DNA from: an uncultured Eubacteriales bacterium
GTDB taxonomy: Bacteria; Bacillota; Clostridia; Oscillospirales; Oscillospiraceae
Assembly: GCA_934597725.1 (NCBI GenBank)
Contig: CAKTSK010000016.1
Location: 1-47,890 of the forward strand
DNA: 47,890 nt
Direction: 5' to 3'
Position 1 is the first letter of the stretch. Every line of letters begins with the position of its first letter. The position numbers and the translations under genes were made by a program. The notes beneath the pieces are model-generated. The model searched no databases. It was not told the origin of the DNA and saw only the letters and a list, made by a program, of their open reading frames with translations. Positions 7,081 through 14,693 of the stretch are shown in pieces.

Positions 7081-7821
7081 ATGAACCATGTTTCCAAAAA
7101 ACGCGGGGCCGTTCTTGTGTCCCTGGGGGTCCTGCTGGCCGGCCTGCTGCTGGCCGCCGCCCTGTGGGCCCCGGCGGTCCGGGAGGGTGACGCGATCCGC
7201 GCCGCCGTCACCGGCATCTATGAGACCCAGGCCCAGATGGGCAGCTTTCGCTCCCCGGACGGGCGCAGCGGCTCGCTGCCCCAGGAGGAGCTGGACCAGC
7301 TTGCCGCAGACTTTGACGCCAAGGTGGACCGCTGCTATGCCCAGGGCACCTATTGCAACACCTTTTACAAGTGGCTCAACCGGGACTGCCTCTTCCGCAG
7401 CCACCAGAACGAGGTGGACGTCTGTCTGGCCGGCGGCGTCTCCCAGTGCGACCTGACCGGGATCACCCTGTCCCGCGACGGCACCGAGGCCACGGTCTCG
7501 GCCACCGTCACCACCTGGAACAAGTGGGTCACCCAGGGCGAGGACGGCCGCTACACCGTCTCCCACCCCGTCAACCGGGACCAGACCCGGGTGAAGCTGG
7601 TCAAGGAGGACGGCCTCTGGAAGCTGGCGGAGACCCTGTCCTTTGACAAGGGCCAGGACGGCTTCGACCCCGCCGCCGCAGACCCGGACGCCGCCGTCCC
7701 CGAGGAGATCCGCCGGAGCGAAGCCATCCTCTCGGCCACCTATGACTCCTATCAGGCCGCCAGAGACGCGGTCCTGTCCATCGACGTGGAGACGGGCAAT
7801 TACTTCGCGCTGGGTGGGTGA
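7081..7821 (+). CDS. Membrane-anchored protein of unknown function (cluster gene 3)
   Basis: 246-residue protein, the largest of the cluster. Membrane segment at about residues 8-31 and an extracytoplasmic domain of about 210 residues. Features include a cysteine-containing centre (RCYAQGTYCNTFYKW, then RDCLF), and a segment ATVSATVTTWNKWVT followed by TRVKLVKEDGLWKLAETLSF that resembles the NTF2-like or DUF4878-type folds of exported proteins. AAGGAGG precedes the ATG at 7081. The similarity is by eye only, and the role is unknown. Confidence 0.62.
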   Translation: MNHVSKKRGAVLVSLGVLLAGLLLAAALWAPAVREGDAIRAAVTGIYETQAQMGSFRSPDGRSGSLPQEELDQLAADFDAKVDRCYAQGTYCNTFYKWLNRDCLFRSHQNEVDVCLAGGVSQCDLTGITLSRDGTEATVSATVTTWNKWVTQGEDGRYTVSHPVNRDQTRVKLVKEDGLWKLAETLSFDKGQDGFDPAAADPDAAVPEEIRRSEAILSATYDSYQAARDAVLSIDVETGNYFALGG

Positions 7822-7858
7822 CTGTTGTCCCCATCCGCCGCCTCAGGAGGTGTTTCCG

Positions 7859-8356
7859 ATGAAACGCAAGGCGATTTTTCTCGGGCTGGCCGTGGTGCTG
7901 CTGGCCGCCGCCGCGTTTTTCCTGCTCTACCCCCGCACCACCGGGCCGGTGCTTCGCCTGCAAGAGGACACCCGCATCCAGTCGGTGATCCTCCGGGAGA
8001 ACGGGACCGAACAGATCTGGACCCCTGTCACAGAAGCCGACCGGGAAAAGGAGCGGGCCATTCTGGACATGCTGGCCGCCAGCCGTCAGAGGCCCCTGCT
8101 CCCCCATCATCAGTTCACCTGGCAGGGCGACGCCAGCACCCGGCAGCACATGCGGATCGTTGTGCAGGATGGCAGCCGCCTGACCAACATTGACCTGGCT
8201 GATGACGACATCGTGGGCGAAGGCCCCTTCAACATGGTCTTTGCCTCCGGCCGTCTCCTGGATTCCCGGGGCTATCTGCTGACGCCCGGGGAGATCCGCG
8301 CCTGTGTGGACACCACCCTGGCAGAGACGGACTACACCGCGCGTCCCGCCGCCTGA
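7859..8356 (+). CDS. Membrane-anchored protein of unknown function (cluster gene 4)
   Basis: 165-residue protein with MKRK, a membrane segment at about 5-23 and an outer domain that pairs RIQSVILRENG with a later RIVVQDGSRLTNIDLADDDI, as in small exported beta proteins. The frame runs upstream into the previous gene, but CAGGAGG 8 bases before the ATG at 7859 fixes the start. It begins 37 bases after cluster gene 3. No family recognised. Confidence 0.62.
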   Translation: MKRKAIFLGLAVVLLAAAAFFLLYPRTTGPVLRLQEDTRIQSVILRENGTEQIWTPVTEADREKERAILDMLAASRQRPLLPHHQFTWQGDASTRQHMRIVVQDGSRLTNIDLADDDIVGEGPFNMVFASGRLLDSRGYLLTPGEIRACVDTTLAETDYTARPAA

Positions 8357-8420
8357 CCACAGAACGACACGACCCCCCCTGCCCTTTCGGCAGGACCCGA
8401 AAAAACAGGAGGGAATCCCC

Positions 8421-8864
8421 ATGAAAAAGAAACTCAATTTTCTCCCGCCCCTGCTGATCGCCCTGGCGCTGGCCTTCGGGATCACGGGCCTGTACTACGC
8501 CCCTCACAGAGCCACGCTGGCGGAGAATATGCCCGTCGAGCTGGCCTCGTCGGCGCATTTCACAGACCAGGAGATCAAGGACGCCGCAGACGCGGTGATC
8601 CACCACTTCAAGAAAACCTTTGACGACTGCCAGATGCAGGCGCTGCGGTACGGCTATCAGGAGTCGTTCCCCGGCTCGGAGAACGACAACTGGGCGGAGG
8701 ACTACGGCAAGGAAGAAGGCATGGTCTTTTTCACCGAGTTCACCACCAACAAGGATCTGCCGAACAGCAGCACCTTCAGCCCTGGTTCGACCTATGAATA
8801 CCACTGGTATGTGGCCCGCTCGGGCAACGGCAATTGGACCATCGTCAACGGGGGGCAAGGGTGA
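8421..8864 (+). CDS. Membrane-anchored protein resembling DUF4829-type exported proteins (cluster gene 5)
   Basis: 147-residue protein. Residues 1-22 form a signal anchor (MKKK then hydrophobic). The outer domain reads FTDQEIKDAADAVIHHFKKTF, then DDCQMQALRY, then a PGSTYEYHWYVAR block ending GNWTIVNGG. This order (helix with EI..A..V...F, a cysteine, STY..W.W, then G.W) recalls the DUF4829 group of clostridial exported proteins. AGGAGGG precedes the ATG at 8421; upstream in-frame codons overlap the previous gene's end and are rejected. Function is unknown for the family. Confidence 0.62.
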   Translation: MKKKLNFLPPLLIALALAFGITGLYYAPHRATLAENMPVELASSAHFTDQEIKDAADAVIHHFKKTFDDCQMQALRYGYQESFPGSENDNWAEDYGKEEGMVFFTEFTTNKDLPNSSTFSPGSTYEYHWYVARSGNGNWTIVNGGQG

Positions 8865-8913
8865 TCCCTCCGGGTCCCGCCCCCCATCTCACCCCCCAGC
8901 AGGAGAATGACCT

Positions 8914-9363
8914 ATGAAACGACCGCTGCTCTCGTCCAAAACGAAAACCGTGCTGAAAACTGTCCTTCTTTGCGGTGCGGTCCTTGTGATGGCCTCCTCG
9001 CTGCTCCGCTCCGGGCAGCTGAACAAGCTCTATGGGCTGCCTCAGGAGGAACTGGTCCAGCACCTGGACCAGTACGCCGTTACTTCCTCCGAGGTCATCA
9101 CCGAAGAGGACATTACTTCCCGGCTCTGGTGGCTGTCCGGCGCTGCTCCTCTCGGTTCCTTTTCCCTGCCCCAGGACCGGGTCTGTTCGATCTCGGTGGA
9201 GCGTTCCCTGGGTGAGGTGAAGCTGCTGCTGGTGCCGTCGTCGGGCGCGTCCATCCTCTGGGAGGCCGGCGACCCCACGGACCTGCCGCTGCCGGCCGGG
9301 GCCTATCAGGTCTATGGCATCGGGAAGCACTTCTTTGGCAAGGTAGCGCTGTGCTACGCCTGA
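8914..9363 (+). CDS. Membrane-anchored protein of unknown function (cluster gene 6)
   Basis: 149-residue protein with a basic start, a hydrophobic segment at about 14-31 and an outer domain with acidic residues (SSEVITEEDITSR) and hydrophobic strands (GEVKLLLVPSSG, AYQVYGIGKHFFGKVALCYA). CAGGAG precedes the ATG. It is the last gene before the terminator at 9392-9421. No family recognised. Confidence 0.6.
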   Translation: MKRPLLSSKTKTVLKTVLLCGAVLVMASSLLRSGQLNKLYGLPQEELVQHLDQYAVTSSEVITEEDITSRLWWLSGAAPLGSFSLPQDRVCSISVERSLGEVKLLLVPSSGASILWEAGDPTDLPLPAGAYQVYGIGKHFFGKVALCYA

Positions 9364-9391
9364 CGGTCCCCCTTTGGGGACCACTCTCCTG

Positions 9392-9421
9392 CCGCCCTGT
9401 CTGAGGACAGGGCGGTTTTTT
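9392..9421 (+). terminator. Intrinsic terminator of the exported-protein cluster
   Basis: A perfect 10-bp stem (9392-9401 with 9406-9415, loop TGAG) is followed by six T. A smaller hairpin, GGTCCCC/GGGGACC, lies just upstream at 9365-9381. Confidence 0.9.
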
Positions 9422-9454
9422 GCGCCTTCCGGCCCCGAAAATGCCCCCTTCCCC

Positions 9455-9483
9455 TTGTAAGCGCCTGGATTTTGTGGCATCAT
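9455..9483 (+). promoter_or_regulatory. Possible promoter of comM-thiI-cinA
   Basis: TTGTAA (9455-9460), 17 bases, CATCAT (9478-9483) with TGG before the -10. It lies between the preceding terminator and comM, 37 bases before the ATG. Confidence 0.4.
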
Positions 9484-9519
9484 GGAAGACGATCACAGCG
9501 CAAGAGAGGAGGCCCCGCC

Positions 9520-11040
9520 ATGCTGTATCCTGTGCGTTCCCTGGGGCTGCAAGGGATCTCCGGCTACGAGGTCACTGCCGAGTGCGACCTGGCCGGGGGC
9601 CTGCCCAATTTCGACATCGTGGGCCTGCCCGACGCCGCCGTGAAGGAGGCCCGGGAGCGGGTCCGCTCTGCCATCAAGAACAGCGGCTATGCCTTTCCCG
9701 TGGGGCGGATCACCGTGAACCTGGCCCCCGCCAACCGGCGCAAATCGGGCACCGTGTACGACCTGCCCATCCTGGTGGGCATCCTGGCCGCCGCCGGGCT
9801 GCTGCCCTGTGACGACCCGGACTGCGCCTTTGTGGGGGAGCTGTCCCTGTCCGGCACCCTGCGCCCGGTGGTGGGGATGCTGCCCATGGCCCTGGCTGCC
9901 CGGGCGGCGGGCATCCAGCGGCTCTTTGTCCCCGCCGACAGTGCCCCGGAGGCCACCTTAGCCGAGGGCCTCACCGTGTACCCGGTGGAGACGGTGGCCC
10001 AGCTGGCCGACCACCTCACCGGCCGCGCCCCGCTGACCCCCGCCCCGCCCTGGAACGGAGAACTGGACGCCCTGCCCCTGCCGGATTTTTCCGAGGTCCG
10101 GGGCCAGGAGCCGGTGAAGCGGGCCCTGGAGATCGCCGCCGCCGGGGGCCACAACCTGCTCATGGTGGGGCCGCCGGGGTCGGGCAAGAGTATGCTGGCC
10201 CGGCGCTTTCCCTCCATCCTGCCCCCGCTGACCCGGCGGGAAGCCCTGGAGACCAGCAAGATCCACTCCGTCCTGGGCCTGACCACCAAGGAGCGGCCCC
10301 TGCTGACCCAGCGCCCCTTCCGCTCCCCCCACCACACCATCTCCGCCGGGGGCATGGCCGGGGGCGGCAACCCCTATCCCCGGCCGGGAGAGATCTCTCT
10401 GGCCCACAACGGCGTGCTGTTTCTGGACGAGCTGCCGGAGTTTCACAAGGACGTCATCGAGGTCCTGCGCCAGCCCATGGAGGAGGGGGTGGTGTCCGTG
10501 GTCCGCTCCGCCGCAGCGGAGACCTATCCCAGCCGCTTCACCCTGCTGTGCGCCATGAACCCCTGCAAGTGCGGCTGGTACGGCCACCCCTCCGGCCGGT
10601 GCCGGTGTACGGCGGGGCAGGTCCGGCGCTACCTGAGCAAACTCTCCGGCCCCCTGCTGGACCGGATCGACCTCTTCGCCGAGGTCCCCCCGCTGGAATT
10701 TGAAAACCTGGCCGACCGGGCTCCCGGCGAACCCTCTGCCGCCATCCGCGCCCGGGTCCTCCGGGCCAGGGCCCGCCAGCAGGCCCGTTTCGGGCCGGAC
10801 GGCCCCCTGGCCAACAGCGCCATGGGCCAGCAGGAGCTGCGCCGCTTCTGCACCCTGGACCAGGAAGGGCAGGACCTCATGAAGGGGGCCTATGAGCACA
10901 TGGGCCTCACCGCCCGCAGCTATGACCGCATCCTCCGGGTGGCCCGGACCATTGCGGACCTGGACGAGTCCGACGAGATCCAGCCCCACCACCTGGCCGA
11001 GGCCATTCAATACCGTCAGTCGGAGTATTTCCCCCTCTGA
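9520..11040 (+). CDS. comM: ComM/YifB-family AAA+ ATPase (Mg-chelatase-like)
   Basis: 506-residue AAA+ protein. In Gram-negative competence ComM is a hexameric branch-migration helicase; the role in Clostridia is less clear. Domain order: an N-terminal S5-like fold (1 to about 165, starting LYPVRSLGL and including NFDIVGLPDAAVKEARERVRSA); a Mg-chelatase ATPase with Walker A GPPGSGKS near 216-223 and Walker B LFLDELPEF; a cysteine cluster CNPCKCGWYGH with CRC near 345-365; and a C-terminal lid helix domain. The ATG at 9520 follows AGAGGAGG. thiI begins 33 bases downstream. Confidence 0.9.
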   Translation: MLYPVRSLGLQGISGYEVTAECDLAGGLPNFDIVGLPDAAVKEARERVRSAIKNSGYAFPVGRITVNLAPANRRKSGTVYDLPILVGILAAAGLLPCDDPDCAFVGELSLSGTLRPVVGMLPMALAARAAGIQRLFVPADSAPEATLAEGLTVYPVETVAQLADHLTGRAPLTPAPPWNGELDALPLPDFSEVRGQEPVKRALEIAAAGGHNLLMVGPPGSGKSMLARRFPSILPPLTRREALETSKIHSVLGLTTKERPLLTQRPFRSPHHTISAGGMAGGGNPYPRPGEISLAHNGVLFLDELPEFHKDVIEVLRQPMEEGVVSVVRSAAAETYPSRFTLLCAMNPCKCGWYGHPSGRCRCTAGQVRRYLSKLSGPLLDRIDLFAEVPPLEFENLADRAPGEPSAAIRARVLRARARQQARFGPDGPLANSAMGQQELRRFCTLDQEGQDLMKGAYEHMGLTARSYDRILRVARTIADLDESDEIQPHHLAEAIQYRQSEYFPL

Positions 11041-11073
11041 CCGCAAATCCATCCACGAAAGGAACCCAAACCT

Positions 11074-12276
11074 ATGTCACCGATTCCCACTTCCCCGCCC
11101 GCCGGGGACGAGATCTTTCTGCTGAAAATGGGCGAGATGGTCCTCAAGGGCCTCAACCGCCGCACCTTTGAGGAACGCCTGATGGGCAACGCCCGCCGCC
11201 GGCTGCAAAAGTACGGCAAGTTCCGCATCTATTCCCGCCAGTCCATCACCTACGTCGAGCCCAAGGAGGAGACCTGCGACATGGAAGGGGCCTTCCAGAC
11301 CTTGCAGACCCTCTTCGGCGTGGTGGGCCTGTCCCGGGCCAAAGCCTGCCAGAAGACCCCCGAGGCCATTCTGGAGACCGCCAAGACCTACCTCCGGGAG
11401 GACCTTCTGGGCGCGGCCTCCTTCAAGGTGGAGTCCAAGCGCTCGGACAAGTCCTTCCCCATGACCTCCATCCAGCTGTCCCAGTTCGTGGGCGGGGAGC
11501 TCAACGAAGCCTTCCCCCACATCCGGGCAGACATGCACGACCCCGAGGTGGTGGTCCATGTGGAGGTGCGGGACTTTGCCGCCTACGTCCACGCCAACCC
11601 CACCCCCGGCGCCGGGGGCCTGCCGGTGGGGGTGGGCGGCAAGGCCGTCTCCCTGCTCTCCGGCGGCATCGACAGCCCCGTGGCCTCCTGGATGATGGCC
11701 AAGCGGGGGGTGGCCCTGGAGATGGTCCACTTCTTCAGCTATCCCTATACCTCCCCCGAGGCCAAGGAAAAGGTCCTGGAGCTGGCCCGGCTGCTCACCC
11801 CCTGGTGCGGCCGGCTGGTGGTCCATGTGGTCCCCTTCACCCAGATCCAGGAGGAGCTGCGCCGCCAGTGCCCCGAATCCCTGTTCACCCTGCTCATGCG
11901 CCGGTTCATGATGCGGATCGCAGAGCGGGTGGCCCAGCGGGTGGGGGCAGAGGGCCTGGTCACCGGCGAGTCCCTGGGACAAGTAGCCAGCCAGACCATG
12001 CAGGCCATGGCCGTCACCGGCCAGGTGTGTACCCTGCCCGTCTTCCGCCCGGTGGTGGGCATGGACAAGGAGGAGATCGTCCGCACCGCCCGGAAGATCG
12101 GCACCTTTGCCACCTCCATCCTGCCCTATGAGGACTGCTGCACCGTCTTTACCCCCCGCCACCCCAAGACCCGCCCCCACCTGGACGAGATCCAGGAGGC
12201 CGAGGCCGCCCTGGACGTGGAGGGCCTGATCCAGGCCGCCATGGAGGGCATCGAAAGAGTGGTGCTGGACCCGTGA
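11074..12276 (+). CDS. thiI: tRNA 4-thiouridine synthetase ThiI (no rhodanese domain)
   Basis: ATP-dependent sulfurtransferase that makes 4-thiouridine at position 8 of tRNA and can supply sulfur for thiazole synthesis. The 400-residue product has an N-terminal ferredoxin-like/THUMP part (1 to about 165) and a PP-loop domain with LLSGGIDSPVA near 190. PYEDCCTVFTPRHPKT near 350 holds the conserved catalytic cysteine. It ends without the C-terminal rhodanese domain of the E. coli enzyme, so a separate cysteine desulfurase must deliver sulfur, as in Bacillus. GAAAGGAAC precedes the ATG. Its stop overlaps the start of cinA (GTGA). Confidence 0.95.
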   Translation: MSPIPTSPPAGDEIFLLKMGEMVLKGLNRRTFEERLMGNARRRLQKYGKFRIYSRQSITYVEPKEETCDMEGAFQTLQTLFGVVGLSRAKACQKTPEAILETAKTYLREDLLGAASFKVESKRSDKSFPMTSIQLSQFVGGELNEAFPHIRADMHDPEVVVHVEVRDFAAYVHANPTPGAGGLPVGVGGKAVSLLSGGIDSPVASWMMAKRGVALEMVHFFSYPYTSPEAKEKVLELARLLTPWCGRLVVHVVPFTQIQEELRRQCPESLFTLLMRRFMMRIAERVAQRVGAEGLVTGESLGQVASQTMQAMAVTGQVCTLPVFRPVVGMDKEEIVRTARKIGTFATSILPYEDCCTVFTPRHPKTRPHLDEIQEAEAALDVEGLIQAAMEGIERVVLDP

Positions 12277-13526
12277 GCTACACCGCCGAACTCATCGCCG
12301 TGGGTACCGAGCTGCTGCTGGGGAACATCGCCAACACCGACGCCCAGATGCTCTCCGAGGGGCTTTCTCAGCTGGGCATCAACGTCTATTACCACACCGT
12401 GGTGGGCGACAACCCCCAGCGGGTGCGCCAGGCCGTGGAGATCGCCCGCCAGCGGGCAGACATCCTCATCACCACCGGGGGCCTGGGGCCTACCTGCGAT
12501 GACCTGACCAAAGTGGCCGTGGCCCGGGCCTTCGGCAAGGAGCTGGTCTTTCACGAGGAGACCGCCCAGCGCATCCGGGACCGCTTCGCCGCCATGGGCC
12601 GCCCCCTCACGGAAAACAATTATCAGCAGGCCATGGTCCCCCAGGGGGCCACGGTCCTGCCCAACGACTGGGGGACCGCCCCCGGCGTGGCCTTCCAGGC
12701 CGAGGGGACCCACGTCATCCTCCTGCCCGGTCCGCCCCGGGAGTGCGAGCAGATGTTCCGCCACCGGGTGGTCCCCTATCTGAAACAGTTCGCCGACGGG
12801 GTCATCGTCTCCCGGACGGTCAAGACCTTCGGCATCGGCGAGTCCGCCGCAGAGGCCCAGTTGCGGGAGCTGATGAATGCGCTGCACAACCCCACCTTGG
12901 CCCCTTACGCCAAACCCACCGGCACGGAGCTGCGTATCACCGCCCACGCCGCCACCGAGGCCGAGGCCCTGGCCCGCATCGCCCCGGTGGAGCAGCAGGT
13001 GAAGGAGCGGCTGGGGGACAAGGTCATCGGGGTGGATGTCTCCTCTTTGGAAGAGGTCTGTCTGGCGCTGCTGAAAGAACAGGGTCTGACCGTGGGGACC
13101 GCCGAGTCCTGCACCGGGGGCCTCATCTCCAAGCTCCTCACCGACCTGCCCGGCTCCTCCGCCGCCTTCCGGGGCGGCATCGTCAGCTACACCAACGAAG
13201 TGAAGGAAGGGGTCCTGGGCGTCCCCCGCGCCCTGCTGACGGAATACGGCGCCGTCTCCCCTCAGGTGGCCGAGGCCATGGCCCTGGGCACCCGGAAGGC
13301 CCTGGGCTGTGACATTGCCCTGTCTGCCACCGGCGTGGCCGGGCCGGACCCCGACGACCGGGGCAACCCCATCGGCCTGGTCTATCTGGGCCTGGCCTGG
13401 GCAGGCGGCTGCCAGGTGGTGACCTATCAGGGCGGCCAGGTGGAGCGGGAGCGCATCCGCCGCCAGAGCGCCCAGACCGCCCTGGACCTGCTGCGCCGCC
13501 ACCTGACCAACCTGCCGCTGCAATAA
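12273..13526 (+). CDS. cinA: CinA: nicotinamide mononucleotide/ADP-ribose processing protein
   Basis: 417-residue two-domain protein. The N-terminal domain (1 to about 170) is of the MoaB/molybdopterin-binding type (ELIAVGTELLLGN and TTGGLGPTCDD) and acts as ADP-ribose pyrophosphatase in characterised members. The C-terminal domain (about 255-415) is PncC-like NMN deamidase, with VGTAESCTGGLISKLLTD containing the catalytic serine, then SYTNEVKEGVLGV and ATGVAGPD. It starts with GTG overlapping the thiI stop by 4 bases, so translation is probably coupled. Confidence 0.94.
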   Translation: MSYTAELIAVGTELLLGNIANTDAQMLSEGLSQLGINVYYHTVVGDNPQRVRQAVEIARQRADILITTGGLGPTCDDLTKVAVARAFGKELVFHEETAQRIRDRFAAMGRPLTENNYQQAMVPQGATVLPNDWGTAPGVAFQAEGTHVILLPGPPRECEQMFRHRVVPYLKQFADGVIVSRTVKTFGIGESAAEAQLRELMNALHNPTLAPYAKPTGTELRITAHAATEAEALARIAPVEQQVKERLGDKVIGVDVSSLEEVCLALLKEQGLTVGTAESCTGGLISKLLTDLPGSSAAFRGGIVSYTNEVKEGVLGVPRALLTEYGAVSPQVAEAMALGTRKALGCDIALSATGVAGPDPDDRGNPIGLVYLGLAWAGGCQVVTYQGGQVERERIRRQSAQTALDLLRRHLTNLPLQ

Positions 13527-13538
13527 GGAGACCACACC

Positions 13539-14633
13539 ATGAAAGAAGACTGTCTGATCTGCCACGCCCCCCTGGTCTACCTCCAGGAGGACGAGGAGAT
13601 GACCTGCGCCATCTGTCACAAGACAGAGCGGAGCAAAACCAAGTGCGTGAGCGGCCACTACGTTTGCAATGCCTGCCACACCCAGGGGCTGGACCGCCTG
13701 TTCGGGCTGTGTCTGTCCGCCACATCCACGGACCCGGCGGCCATTCTGAACCAGATGATGGCCCTGCCCTCCTGCCACATGCACGGGCCGGAGCACCACA
13801 CCATGGTGGGCATGGCCCTGCTCACGGCCTATCACAACGCCGGGGGCAAGCTGGACCTGCCCCGCGCCCTGCGGGAAATGAAGAACCGGAGTTCCGCCGT
13901 CCCCGGCGGGGCCTGCGGCTTCTGGGGCGCCTGCGGGGCAGGGCTGAGCACGGGGATGTTCGTCTCTCTGGTCACCGCCGCCACGCCGCTGGCGGAGGAG
14001 CCGTTTGCCCTGGCTCACCGGATGACTTCCCGGGCGCTGGGAGCCATTGCCGCCGTGGGCGGCCCCCGGTGCTGCAAGCGGGACGCCTATCTGTCCCTGC
14101 TGGCCGCCGTCGACTTCTCCCGGCAGGAGCTGGGCGTGACCATGACCCGCCCCGCCATCCGCTGCGCCTTCTCTGACCGGAACGCCCAGTGTCTCCGGGA
14201 CCGCTGTCCCTTCTATCCGGCAAAGCCCAACGTGGTCTTTCTCTGCGTCCACAACGCCTGCCGCAGCCAGATGGCAGAGGCCCTGGGCCGGAAGCTGGCC
14301 GGGGATGTCTTTCACAGCTTCTCCGCCGGCAGCACCCCCAAGGCCCAGATCGACCGGGATGCAGTCCGCCTGATGCGCCAGCAGTACGGCATCGACCTGG
14401 ACGCCCAGCAGCGGCCCAAGACCCTGGAGGACCTGCCCCCGGCAGACCTCTATGTGACCATGGGCTGCGGCGCGGTCTGTCCGGTCACCAACGCCGCCAC
14501 CCTGGCCTGGGAACTGCCTGACCCCACCGGGCAGGACGACGAGACCTTCCTGGCGGTGATGGCAGAGATCGAGGCCAAGGTCCTGGCCCTCCGGGAGACC
14601 ATGGCTTCCGCCCCGCCCCCCGAACGACCTTAA
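13539..14633 (+). CDS. Fusion of a DUF5714 domain with an ArsC/low-molecular-weight phosphatase domain
   Basis: 364-residue two-domain protein. Residues 1 to about 225 match DUF5714-type proteins: paired cysteines (C5/C8, C23/C26), CVSGHYVCNACHT and PSCHMHGPEHHTMVG point to bound metal, and there is a glycine-rich GGACGFWGACGAG motif. Residues 231 to about 355 are an arsenate-reductase/LMW-phosphatase domain: CVHNACRS gives the CX5R loop (C236-R242), MGCGAVCP holds the cysteine relay (C310, C314), and ELPDPTG carries the general-acid aspartate. CxxxC spacing fits the ArsC branch found in actinobacteria and archaea. GGAG 12 bases after cinA supplies the start. No arsR or arsenite pump is nearby, so arsenate as substrate is unproven. 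Confidence 0.8.
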   Translation: MKEDCLICHAPLVYLQEDEEMTCAICHKTERSKTKCVSGHYVCNACHTQGLDRLFGLCLSATSTDPAAILNQMMALPSCHMHGPEHHTMVGMALLTAYHNAGGKLDLPRALREMKNRSSAVPGGACGFWGACGAGLSTGMFVSLVTAATPLAEEPFALAHRMTSRALGAIAAVGGPRCCKRDAYLSLLAAVDFSRQELGVTMTRPAIRCAFSDRNAQCLRDRCPFYPAKPNVVFLCVHNACRSQMAEALGRKLAGDVFHSFSAGSTPKAQIDRDAVRLMRQQYGIDLDAQQRPKTLEDLPPADLYVTMGCGAVCPVTNAATLAWELPDPTGQDDETFLAVMAEIEAKVLALRETMASAPPPERP

Positions 14634-14644
14634 AAAATGCACGA

Positions 14645-14691
14645 AACGCATCGCACCCAGCTTCCCTGTCGCTGGCTGCGATGCGTTTTTT
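14645..14691. terminator. Terminator between convergent genes
   Basis: A long stem (14645-14661 with 14671-14687, one mismatch) is followed on the plus strand by a T6 run and flanked on the other side by an A-rich AAAAAA at 14634-14639. It lies between the convergent fusion gene and spoIIE and may serve both. Confidence 0.8.
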
Positions 14692-14693
14692 GC

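Noticed and set aside
13539..14633. Member of an arsenic-resistance operon
   Set aside because: No arsR, arsenite transporter or thioredoxin gene is adjacent; the neighbours are housekeeping genes.
12126..14651. 841-codon open frame on the minus strand opposite cinA and the ArsC fusion
   Set aside because: An antisense shadow of GC-rich genes; no start signal, low-complexity Gly/His/Gln composition and no domain.
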